Shown piece after piece: positions 1 to 7,448 of a stretch of DNA of 64,000 nt; the first letter of the stretch is position 1; every line of letters begins with the position of its first letter. This stretch comes from Streptomyces sp. JH14 (GTDB lineage Bacteria > Actinomycetota > Actinomycetes > Streptomycetales > Streptomycetaceae). The DNA lies in assembly GCF_029428675.1 (NCBI RefSeq), contig NZ_JAJNEL010000001.1, positions 1,798,001 to 1,862,000 on the forward strand, in the 5' to 3' direction. The translations under genes and the position numbers were made by a program. Under the pieces are notes generated by a model. That model saw only the letters and a program-made list of their open reading frames with translations, searched no databases and was not told the DNA's origin.

Positions 1-2043
1 GCTGCCGGTCACGGACCCGTGACCGGCGCCATGTCCGCCACCACCGGATGCCTCGCCGTCGCCACCACCGGAGCAGCCACCGGCATGCCCCCCGGCTGGG
101 CCCTCGCCGTCGGCGCCGCCGGCGCCCTCGGCCACACCATCTCCAGCCTGCGCGAACGCCTCTCCGGCCGCACCATCGCCATGAGGTCCGCCTCCTGGCT
201 CATCGGCGCCGGGTGGACCACCTGGGCCATGACCACCGGGCCCCTGACCTGGGCCGCCCTCGGATCGCTCGCCACCATCGGCGTCGGCATGGGCGCGGCC
301 GCCCGCTCCACCCTCCTGTATGAGGAGGCCCGGGAGTTGGAGGCCATTGCGCAGGCTGAGCGACAGGTAGCCCGCGAACTGTCCGCCGAACGCCGGGCGA
401 TCGCCGCGGAGTGGGTGGACCGGGTACAGCGGGTCTGCAACATCACCCTGCGGATCCTCGCGGTGGAAATCTGGCCCACCGGCACCGGCTTCACCATCGA
501 CGCCGAACTCCCCCCGGGTGGCACCACCTACGACCGGATCGCTCAGCACTCCGCCGCGCTGTCCGCCGATGCCCGTCTGCCGCACGGCTGCACCGCGGTT
601 GCCTCGCAGGGCATTCACCAGGGTCGGGTCCTGATCGACGTGACCACGGTCAACGTCCTGTCCGAGGAGCGCACCTACCCGTCCGACTACACCCCGTTGT
701 CGATCTACACCGGTATCCCGTGGGGCTACCGCACCAACGCGGAGGAGATCTGCGTGTTCCTGCGCGAGCAGTGCGCGCTGGTCGTGGGCCCGACCGGGTC
801 GGGGAAGACGAACATGGTGCACGTCATCCTCGCCGGGTTCGCCCGCACCACCGATGTGTTGACCTGGGTGATCGACCTGAACGCCGGATCGGCCGGCCTG
901 CCTTGGGTCCGCCCGGCGCTGGACGCCAACGGGGCGCCGGTCGACGGGGTCCGGCCGGGTATCGACTGGCTCGCCTCGACCTATGAGGAAGCAGTGCTGA
1001 TGCTCGACGCGGCCTTGGCGGTCGGGCTTCGCCGGAAGGTCGCCTATCAGGATTTGATGGCGGAGCGGAACACTGATCAGTTGCCGATCAGCGCGAAGAT
1101 TCCGCAGATCATGCTGGTCGTCGACGAGGGTGCGGAGATCCTGACCAGCACCGACCGGCGCATGAAGGAACTCGCGAAGAAGATCCTCGAAGTGATCCGG
1201 ATGCTGCGGGCCATGGGTGCGCGGACCGTGCTCACTGCATTGGGCGCCACCGGCTCCGTCCTCGGCAACCTGATGATCCGCCGCGAGGCCAAAGCCCGGG
1301 TCTGCCTCACCGGGGGCGAGGTCGAGGGGATGGACCTGAGCAAGGTCTTCCCTGGTTCTCGCGGGCTGCGCGTGGATCAGGCTCCGTATAAGGGTGCTGG
1401 GTTCATGGGGACACCGGAGTCTGCGGCGGCCCTGTTCAAGAACTGGCGGATCCTGCCCAACCAGATCCGCGACATCGTGATCGCCACCTCCGACATGCAC
1501 CCGCAGCTCGATGACGTCTCCCGCAAGGCCGCGGGCGACGCCTACGCCTCGCGGTGGGATCCGGAACGCACGGCATGGATGCGGGACACCACCCACACCC
1601 CGGCCACCGACGCCCCGGCGCAGACGGCCGGGAGCACCGGCGGGCTGAACCTGTCCGCGCTCCGGGGCGATCGGGAGTCCGCTGAGGAAGCGCTCGCCCG
1701 GAAGTTCCGCGAGCAGATCGACGCCGAGTTCGCGACCTTCGCCGAGCCCGGAACGACCACCGAGCAGCCGACGTCGGGCGGGCTGAACCTGTCCGCGCTC
1801 CAGAACGAGGACAACGCAGCACGGCAGGCCGCCCTCTCCCTACTGCTCGCCGCCGGACCGGACGGAACCGGCGCCTCAGCCATCGCCCGGGCGCTCGCCG
1901 ACGAACACGGCACCACGCGGCAAACCGTCGTCGGCTGGCTCAAGACGTGGACCGAGGACGGCACCGCCGTCCGCGTCGGCACCGGCACCAAAGCCCGCTA
2001 CGTCCACTGCCACCACGCCCCCGACTACCCGTCCGAGGGCTGA
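1..2043 (+). CDS. FtsK/TraB-like conjugative DNA translocase (5' end outside window)
   Basis: Probable membrane-anchored, FtsK/SpoIIIE-like ATPase that moves double-stranded DNA between mycelial cells, as TraB does in Streptomyces elements. The reading frame is open to base 1, so the N-terminus is missing; the first visible start is GTG at 19. Counting from there, two hydrophobic segments occupy about residues 1-100. A Walker A motif GPTGSGKT lies near 256-264, a Walker B-like IMLVVDEGAE near 364-373, and a C-terminal winged-helix-like segment near 600-665. The last matches the family's gamma/DNA-recognition domain. A linker motif (GGLNLSAL) occurs twice before it. The gene heads the transfer block of the integrated element and is followed directly by a repeat array that could be its target. 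Confidence 0.85.
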   Translation, partial: AAGHGPVTGAMSATTGCLAVATTGAATGMPPGWALAVGAAGALGHTISSLRERLSGRTIAMRSASWLIGAGWTTWAMTTGPLTWAALGSLATIGVGMGAAARSTLLYEEARELEAIAQAERQVARELSAERRAIAAEWVDRVQRVCNITLRILAVEIWPTGTGFTIDAELPPGGTTYDRIAQHSAALSADARLPHGCTAVASQGIHQGRVLIDVTTVNVLSEERTYPSDYTPLSIYTGIPWGYRTNAEEICVFLREQCALVVGPTGSGKTNMVHVILAGFARTTDVLTWVIDLNAGSAGLPWVRPALDANGAPVDGVRPGIDWLASTYEEAVLMLDAALAVGLRRKVAYQDLMAERNTDQLPISAKIPQIMLVVDEGAEILTSTDRRMKELAKKILEVIRMLRAMGARTVLTALGATGSVLGNLMIRREAKARVCLTGGEVEGMDLSKVFPGSRGLRVDQAPYKGAGFMGTPESAAALFKNWRILPNQIRDIVIATSDMHPQLDDVSRKAAGDAYASRWDPERTAWMRDTTHTPATDAPAQTAGSTGGLNLSALRGDRESAEEALARKFREQIDAEFATFAEPGTTTEQPTSGGLNLSALQNEDNAARQAALSLLLAAGPDGTGASAIARALADEHGTTRQTVVGWLKTWTEDGTAVRVGTGTKARYVHCHHAPDYPSEG

Positions 2044-2048
2044 GCGCC

Positions 2049-2189
2049 TGTCGCTTGTCGCCACCGGCACGAGAAGGGCCCTGGGCCCTCTGTGCGGACC
2101 GAAAACGGCTTGTGACCTGCAAGGCGACAAGCGACAAGCGACAAGCGACAAGGCACACGACAAGCCAGACGACAAGCGACACGACAAGT
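2049..2189. repeat. CGACAAG repeat array, candidate clt / translocase recognition site
   Basis: Seven direct copies of CGACAAG(C/G/T) start at 2125, 2132, 2139, 2146, 2158, 2170 and 2182. The first block has a 7-bp period and the second a 12-bp period. One inverted copy lies at 2053-2060, inside a 14-bp stretch (2049-2062) that is the exact reverse complement of 2123-2136. A GC palindrome (AGGGCCC/GGGCCCT, 2075-2089) lies between them. Streptomyces TraB proteins are known to bind short tandem repeats near the tra gene, so position and form suggest the conjugal transfer locus. A regulatory or termination role is the alternative. Confidence 0.55.
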
Positions 2190-2251
2190 CAGCGCGGGCG
2201 GTGCCCCTTCACATCACGGGGTGCCGCCCCCGCTGCTGAAGGAGCCCCGTC

Positions 2252-2737
2252 GTGCATGACACCGCGTACGAGATCACCTCCACAGGCCGCCGCTCCGACG
2301 GCACCACGACCTATCTCATGGAGACCGCGGGTCTGGTGATGCTGCCCTCGGAGATCCCGCCCGGCGTCCAGGTGGTCACCCTGCCCGGCGGCATACGCAC
2401 CCTCGCCTACACCCAACCGCCCGCCCCGGCCGCACCGCCGGTGCCGGTCGTGCAGCCGATCCCGACATGGGCCAAGACCACCGCCCTGCTGACGCCGACG
2501 ATCGGCGGAGGCATCGCCGCCGCCGGGATCGGACTCTCCTACGCAGCCCCGGGACTGATCGCCATGAGTCAAGCTCTCTGGTCTGCCGTTGCCCTCATCG
2601 CCGCCGCGGCCATCGGTGTTCCTGTCCTTCTTCGCCTCGGACGCGCCGCGACCGGCACCGGCACGACGCACATCACGCAGAACATCACCGCGAGCGGGAT
2701 GTTCGGCAAGGCCCACGGCACCATCAACCACCACTAA
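2252..2737 (+). CDS. Small membrane protein of the transfer block, Spd-like
   Basis: Protein of 161 aa starting at GTG 2252 with a GGAG ribosome-binding site about 8 bases upstream. The N-terminal ~65 residues are soluble. A Pro/Ala linker is followed by two hydrophobic segments, around residues 75-100 and 107-130, and a short polar tail rich in Gly, Thr and His. Its size, hydrophobic pair and place between tra and the replication genes resemble the spread (Spd) proteins that help plasmids move along Streptomyces hyphae. I recognise no enzymatic motif, so the Spd role rests on context. Confidence 0.6.
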   Translation: MHDTAYEITSTGRRSDGTTTYLMETAGLVMLPSEIPPGVQVVTLPGGIRTLAYTQPPAPAAPPVPVVQPIPTWAKTTALLTPTIGGGIAAAGIGLSYAAPGLIAMSQALWSAVALIAAAAIGVPVLLRLGRAATGTGTTHITQNITASGMFGKAHGTINHH

Positions 2738-2751
2738 CCCAGGGTGCAGTC

Positions 2752-2925
2752 GTGCCGCTCCTGGACTGGCGGGACGCCCGCCACTTCGACGCCGCCCGGA
2801 ACCTGCCGTGCGTGCTCTGCGGCAAACCCACCCCGATGCGCTCCCATGACCGCGAACCGGTCCACAAGGTGTGCGCCGAGGACTGGTGCGACCAGAACCC
2901 TCGCTCCAACCGCTTCCACAACTGA
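2752..2925 (+). CDS. 57-aa Cys-rich putative zinc-binding protein
   Basis: Short gene starting at GTG 2752, 14 bases after the preceding stop, with an AGGG-type ribosome-binding site. The product has a CVLC knuckle at residues 20-23 and a second Cys pair (CAEDWC, 41-46), with His residues between them. This is a plausible four-ligand zinc site, seen directly in the sequence. Small proteins of this kind sit in the same place in other actinomycete integrative elements, from general knowledge of the family. No function is known to me; a DNA- or protein-binding accessory role is a guess. Confidence 0.6.
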   Translation: MPLLDWRDARHFDAARNLPCVLCGKPTPMRSHDREPVHKVCAEDWCDQNPRSNRFHN

Positions 2926-3008
2926 CCGAGGGCAGCCCCTGTCTCACGCCAATGATCTGGGGCCGCCCTCGTCTGCCAGTGCCTCTCACAGACCTGGAGA
3001 CATCCAGC

Positions 3009-3872
3009 ATGACCCAACCGACTGACATTCGGGGAGAGCGCCTGCATACCGCTCGCTCCCTGGCAGCCTCCGGCGTGCCGGTGCTGCCGTTACGAGCTGG
3101 GAAGGTGCCGTTCGGCAACTGCCGCCGCTGCGCCAAAAACGCGTGCGGCGGCCGGCCGAACATGAAGACCCCCGGCCCCTGCACCTGCCCGCACCCGTGC
3201 CACGGCTGGGCCGCCGCCACCACCGACCCCCACGTCATCAACTCGCCGACGTGGGAACGGGCGTGGCGCGAAGCGGCGGCGGTGGCCTACCACCCCGGGG
3301 GCGCCGACCTCACCGTCGTCGACCTCGACAACCCCGCCGCCATCACGTGGGCCCGAGCGAGCCTGCCCGCCACACGGACCGTGCGCACCACCCGGGGCGA
3401 GCACTGGCTCTACCAGGGCGCCATGCAGTCCACCAACGCCGTACGGCCCGGTGTCGACATCAAGTCCACCATGGCCTACGCGCGGTGGCTCGGGCCCGGC
3501 ACCGGCGCCATGACGGCACTCCCGGACGTCGTGCGCGCGCTGACCGTGAGGGAGTCGGCCCCGGCCCGACCCGTGGCCGTCACGGTGCCCGCACTGGTCG
3601 GGGGCGGGGCGTGCCCGCACCGCACACCCACGTATCTGGACCGTGGCATTGCCATGGCGGAGCAGCACATCACCGAAGCCTCTTGCGCGGTGCACGCCAC
3701 CGTCTATCGGGCGTTCCTCGCCGTGCTGTCCACGCACGGTCGGTGCGGCTGCCTCACCGAGGCCCACATTGCGCGGCTGTTCACGGCCGCGCAGGCCAAG
3801 GGCGAATCGGCCCGGCACTGCACCGACGCGTGGACCAACGCCCTGACGAAGTTGGGACTGAGCCATGGCTGA
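3009..3872 (+). CDS. Bifunctional DNA primase/polymerase (prim-pol), N-terminal type
   Basis: Archaeo-eukaryotic primase-like domain, expected to make primers and extend DNA during replication of the excised element. The start ATG 3009 has GGAG 11 bases upstream; an upstream in-frame extension lacks a ribosome-binding site and overlaps the previous gene. A Cys-rich patch (CRRC, CTCPHPC, about residues 38-62) may bind zinc. A VVDLDN acidic motif near 103-108 fits the catalytic metal site, and RGEHWLY near 129-135 fits the family's nucleotide-binding GxHxxY-like motif. At 287 aa it carries only the prim-pol part; the helicase-like part is the next gene, which overlaps it by 8 bases. Confidence 0.8.
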   Translation: MTQPTDIRGERLHTARSLAASGVPVLPLRAGKVPFGNCRRCAKNACGGRPNMKTPGPCTCPHPCHGWAAATTDPHVINSPTWERAWREAAAVAYHPGGADLTVVDLDNPAAITWARASLPATRTVRTTRGEHWLYQGAMQSTNAVRPGVDIKSTMAYARWLGPGTGAMTALPDVVRALTVRESAPARPVAVTVPALVGGGACPHRTPTYLDRGIAMAEQHITEASCAVHATVYRAFLAVLSTHGRCGCLTEAHIARLFTAAQAKGESARHCTDAWTNALTKLGLSHG

Positions 3873-5340
3873 GGACGACAAGACTCCCGCCCGCGAGGTC
3901 ATCGCGGACTACGCGCAAGAGCACTTCCGGTACTTCCGCACTGCCGACGGGACCGTGTACGCGCAGAAGAAGGGGCACCCCGTGGCCCGTCCGATCCGCT
4001 CCCAGGGCACGACGGGCAGCCACCGCCAGGAACTCATGGTCGGCCTGTTCAAGGACGGGCGCGGCGTGTTCAACGGGTCCGCGCTCAAGGAGGCGTTGGA
4101 CTTGATTGAAGCGCTCGCACTCACCGAGGACGTCCAGCCGGTCCATATCCGCGTCGCCCCTGGATTCGACGGGGCGACGTGGCTGGACCTGGGACGCGAT
4201 GACGGGCAGTCCGTCCGCATCCACCCCACCGGCTGGGACATCCTCACCCCCGACCCTCGTGAGGTGTGCTGGCGGCGGACCCAGCTCACCGGGGAACTGC
4301 CCCTGCCGGCCAAGGACACCGACGGCAAGGGAATCGACCTGTTGATGCGGCTGTGCAACTTCGCCAACGCCGAGACCGAGTGCCTGGCCATCGCCTGGCT
4401 GATCGGCTGCCTGGGGCCGTCCGTGCCGGTCCCGGCGCCGTTCCTCACGGGGCCGCAGGGAGCGGGGAAGTCCACGGGTGGGCGGATGCTCGTGCGGATT
4501 GTCGAGGGCATGAGCGGTGACCTGCGCCGAGCGCCGAAGGATGAGGAGAACCTGATCGCGGCGGTTGCGGCCGGATGGGTCACCGCCCTGGACAACCTCT
4601 CCCACATGACGCCGGACCTGTCCGACGCCATGTGCTGCATCGTGACCGGAGCCGAGAGCGTCAAACGCGCCCTGTTCACCGACGGGGACGTGTTCCGCGT
4701 CGGCTACCGCCGCCCCCTGCTCCTCACCGGCATCGACGTGGGCGTCATCCGGCCCGACCTCGCCGAACGCCTCCTGCCGCTGCGGTTGGAGCGGCCCCGC
4801 GTCCGGCGTACCGAGGCGGAGCTGTGGGCGGAGTACGCGGAGGTTCTGCCGGTCGTGCTGGGCTCGCTTCTGGACCTCACGGTCAAGGTCCGTGCGGCCG
4901 AGGCAGAGACTCCTACCGATCTGCGGATGGCGGACTTCGCGCACCTGTGCGCGCAGCTCGATGTGGCAACCGGCCTCGGGGCGCTGCCCGCATACCGGGC
5001 GAGTCTGGACGACCTGAACGACGACGTGATCGAGGGTGATCTCCTCGCGCAGACCGTCCTCCGGCACGCCGACACCATCGAGCCGGGCGCCGCGCAGCAG
5101 ATGACGTCCACCGAGTGGCTGTCCTGCCTCAGCCGCCTCTACAGCGGCGACGAACTGCGCCCCCTGCCAAAGGGCTGGCCCACCACCGGCAAGGTCCTCT
5201 CCGACCGGCTCAAGCGCCTCCAACCGACGCTCGCCGCCCGGGGCGTCCTCATCGACTCGGGCCGCACCAAGGCGGGCCGCTACCTCGAAATGACCCGCAC
5301 GGACACCCTGCCCCCACACGACCAATCGCGGGCGTTCTGA
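3865..5340 (+). CDS. P-loop replication protein (helicase-like partner of the prim-pol)
   Basis: Protein of 491 aa whose ATG lies inside the last codons of the prim-pol gene, implying translational coupling. A Walker A motif GPQGAGKST is at about residues 195-203, followed by acidic blocks and conserved Arg residues consistent with a AAA+/SF3-like or P4-type primase-helicase ATPase. Together with the prim-pol it would form the replication initiator of the element, split over two genes rather than fused as in many phage prim-pol-helicases. The exact ATPase class is inferred. It is followed by a long palindrome and then by the iteron region. Confidence 0.7.
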   Translation: MAEDDKTPAREVIADYAQEHFRYFRTADGTVYAQKKGHPVARPIRSQGTTGSHRQELMVGLFKDGRGVFNGSALKEALDLIEALALTEDVQPVHIRVAPGFDGATWLDLGRDDGQSVRIHPTGWDILTPDPREVCWRRTQLTGELPLPAKDTDGKGIDLLMRLCNFANAETECLAIAWLIGCLGPSVPVPAPFLTGPQGAGKSTGGRMLVRIVEGMSGDLRRAPKDEENLIAAVAAGWVTALDNLSHMTPDLSDAMCCIVTGAESVKRALFTDGDVFRVGYRRPLLLTGIDVGVIRPDLAERLLPLRLERPRVRRTEAELWAEYAEVLPVVLGSLLDLTVKVRAAEAETPTDLRMADFAHLCAQLDVATGLGALPAYRASLDDLNDDVIEGDLLAQTVLRHADTIEPGAAQQMTSTEWLSCLSRLYSGDELRPLPKGWPTTGKVLSDRLKRLQPTLAARGVLIDSGRTKAGRYLEMTRTDTLPPHDQSRAF

Positions 5341-5362
5341 CCCGTGCTCCGCACGCTCACGC

Positions 5363-5398
5363 GAACAGCAAGAAGAGCACGTGCTCCTCTTGCTGTTC
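5363..5398. terminator. 36-bp palindrome after the replication gene
   Basis: Two 18-base arms meet without a loop (GAACAGCAAGA.GAGCAC and its complement), with one mismatch in 18. It begins 22 bases after the stop of the replication protein. No T-run follows. It could be a terminator for the rep pair or a protein-binding dyad at the edge of the origin region. Confidence 0.5.
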
Positions 5399-5506
5399 GG
5401 CGGAACGCCGCCCCAAGGTCGCGCCGCGCAGCGGCTCCTTCTTCACGCTGTGAGGCGCACCGAAGTACTACAGGCAGCCCCTTCTTTTTCCTAAGAGGGG
5501 AGACGC

Positions 5507-5712
5507 TGCGTCATCTGCGTCACCCAGGCCAGAAAATGGCCGATGACCTGCGACAACAGCGATGACGCAGGCGACTGACTCTGCGTCATCCTGCGTCACC
5601 TGCGTCACCCGGTGACGCAGGTGATGACGCACCGGTGACGCAGCCCCGATCCGCCACGTCACCCAAAGCAGCAGGTCAGGACCTTAGGTGACGCTGATGA
5701 CGCGGTGACGCA
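5507..5712. repeat. Iteron cluster, presumed origin of replication of the element
   Basis: Within 206 bases the heptamer TGCGTCA occurs five times directly (5507, 5516, 5582, 5592, 5601) and five times inverted as TGACGCA (5563, 5613, 5625, 5636, 5706). Two further TGACGC cores lie at 5689 and 5697. The whole stretch 5341-5786 holds no gene. Its place between the replication genes and xis-int is where AICEs carry their origin. I infer that these are initiator-binding iterons; they might also bind a repressor of xis. Confidence 0.65.
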
Positions 5713-5786
5713 GAAATCCGAACCTCGGACACACACAGAGTCCGAGGCCCCCGAAGCCAACGTGACTCAACTTCTGAGGACACCCC

Positions 5787-6032
5787 ATGAGCCGAGCCCG
5801 TTCCGCTCAACCCGACCCCCGCGCCACCCTTCGCGGCGGCTTGCCCGATCGATACCTCACTCCCGGCGACATCGCCGAGATCTTCGGGGTCCCCCTCGAG
5901 ACCGTCTACCAGTGGCGCAAGAAGCGGACCGGACCGGCCGGCTTCCGCATCGGCAAGCACCTGCGCTACGACCCCGCAGACGTTCAGGCCTTCGTCGTAC
6001 AGCAGCAGCGCGCCGAGGTTGACGCGGCTTAG
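5787..6032 (+). CDS. xis: Excisionase-type helix-turn-helix protein
   Basis: Small DNA-binding protein (81 aa) with a MerR/excisionase-like HTH: TPGDIAEIFGVPLETVYQWR at about residues 28-47, then a GFRIGKHLRYDPADV wing. It lies directly before the integrase gene, as xis does in pSAM2-type elements, where it directs excision by the integrase. The start ATG 5787 follows an AGGAC motif at 5777-5781. Autoregulation through the neighbouring TGCGTCA repeats is possible but not shown. Confidence 0.85.
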   Translation: MSRARSAQPDPRATLRGGLPDRYLTPGDIAEIFGVPLETVYQWRKKRTGPAGFRIGKHLRYDPADVQAFVVQQQRAEVDAA

Positions 6033-6104
6033 ACCCGCTATCGCTGTTCCCCGGGAGGGCCACTTCGGTGGCCCTCCCTCTGCATGAGGAGACACAGACA
6101 CCAC

Positions 6105-7370
6105 ATGGCCGGCCACATCCAAGACCGCTGGTTCAAGACCGAGAACGATGCCGACGGCAAGACGATCCGTACGAAGTCCGACCGCCACGGCACCGGTCTC
6201 CGCTATCGGGCCCGCTACATCGGCCCCGATGGCACCGAAAAGTCGCAGAGTTTCCCCGATGGGCAGAAGCGCAAGGCTGAGCAGTGGCTGACGAAGACCA
6301 AGGCCGACATGGACGGCGGCCGCTATATCGACCCCAAGGCCGGGCGAATCACTTTCCGTCAGTATGCGGAGAAGTGGCTTCAGTCGCAGACAACGGACCC
6401 CACGACGAGGGAACCGGTCGGTGTCCAGATCCGGCGCCACGCCATCCCTTACCTGGGGTCTCGTCCTCTCGGCACGTTCAAGCCGGAACACATCCGCGAT
6501 TGGCTCGCGGCGCTGGAGCGGGCGATTCCCGCGTCCAGCTACCGGCGCGTGATCTTTGCGAGCGTCTCTGGGATCTTCGCCGCGGCCGTGGAGGACGACC
6601 ACCTGCACCGGAACCCGTGCAAGTCCAGCACGGTCCGCGCCCCCGGCCCGAGCAATCGCCGTGTAGTGCCGTGGACTGCCCAGCGCACGTTCGCCGTGCG
6701 CGCCGCTCTCCCATCGCAGCACCGTGCCATCGTCGACCTAGGGGCCGGCTGCGGTCTGCGACAGGGCGAGATCTTCGGTCTTCCAGCCGATGAGATCAGG
6801 TTCGACGCTGGCTGGCTGCACGTCGCCTACCAAGTGAAGGTGTCCGGCGGAAAGCTCGTGTTCGCTCCTCCGAAGCGCGAAAAGGAACGGGACGTGCCTC
6901 TCGCCGACTCTGTCGCGCGCACCCTTAAGGAGCACATGGCTGCTCACCCTCCCGTAGCGGTGACGTTGCCGTGGCAGCGCCCTGACGGCCGCCCGGTCAC
7001 GAAGCACCTCCTGTTCGTCCGGCCCGACGGCCGTGGCGCTCTGCGCCGTACGGACTTCAACACGCACTTCTGGAAGCCCGCACTCGTGGCGGCTGGAGTC
7101 ATCCCTAAGCCCAGGCAGGGCGAACGTCACCAATCTGCCCGTGAGCACGGTATGCACGCCCTGAGGCACTTCTACGCGTCGGTGCTCTTGGACGCCGGCG
7201 AGAACATCAAGGCGCTGAGCACGTACCTGGGGCACACAGATCCCGGATTCACGCTCCGGGTGTATACGCATCTGCTGCCGAGCAGCGAGGGCCGCAGCCG
7301 CAAGGCAGTGGATTCCGTGTTCCGCCGCGGCGGTTCAGCGTCCGACGGCCCACAGACGGCCCAGCCGTAG
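6105..7370 (+). CDS. int: Tyrosine recombinase, site-specific integrase
   Basis: Integrase of 421 aa that would insert and excise the element. I choose ATG 6105 (product begins MAGHIQDRW), because GAGGAG lies about 12 bases upstream; ATG 6084 has no ribosome-binding site. An N-terminal arm-binding/SAM-like domain is followed by the catalytic domain. The first Arg is in GCGLRQGE (about residue 219), the HxxR box is HALRHFY (about 351-357), a His is in LGHTD, and the Tyr nucleophile is in RVYTHL (about 387). All catalytic residues are present, so it looks functional. It is the last gene of the element before chromosomal glnA2. Confidence 0.92.
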   Translation: MAGHIQDRWFKTENDADGKTIRTKSDRHGTGLRYRARYIGPDGTEKSQSFPDGQKRKAEQWLTKTKADMDGGRYIDPKAGRITFRQYAEKWLQSQTTDPTTREPVGVQIRRHAIPYLGSRPLGTFKPEHIRDWLAALERAIPASSYRRVIFASVSGIFAAAVEDDHLHRNPCKSSTVRAPGPSNRRVVPWTAQRTFAVRAALPSQHRAIVDLGAGCGLRQGEIFGLPADEIRFDAGWLHVAYQVKVSGGKLVFAPPKREKERDVPLADSVARTLKEHMAAHPPVAVTLPWQRPDGRPVTKHLLFVRPDGRGALRRTDFNTHFWKPALVAAGVIPKPRQGERHQSAREHGMHALRHFYASVLLDAGENIKALSTYLGHTDPGFTLRVYTHLLPSSEGRSRKAVDSVFRRGGSASDGPQTAQP

Positions 7371-7380
7371 CCGCACGGCC

Positions 7381-7415
7381 GAGAGGGCCCACGTTCGTCG
7401 ACCGTGGGCCCTCTC
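7381..7415. terminator. Bidirectional hairpin between int and glnA2
   Basis: Perfect 13-bp arms (GAGAGGGCCCACG, 7381-7393, and complement 7403-7415) with a 9-base loop. It lies between the convergent ends of int and glnA2 and can stop both transcripts. Confidence 0.75.
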
Positions 7416-7448
7416 GCAGAAGACTGCAGAGACAGCTCTGACCTGGTC

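Noticed and set aside
7371-7448. tRNA fragment or tRNA gene beside int
   Set aside because: No T-loop, anticodon arm or CCA end could be found in this stretch.
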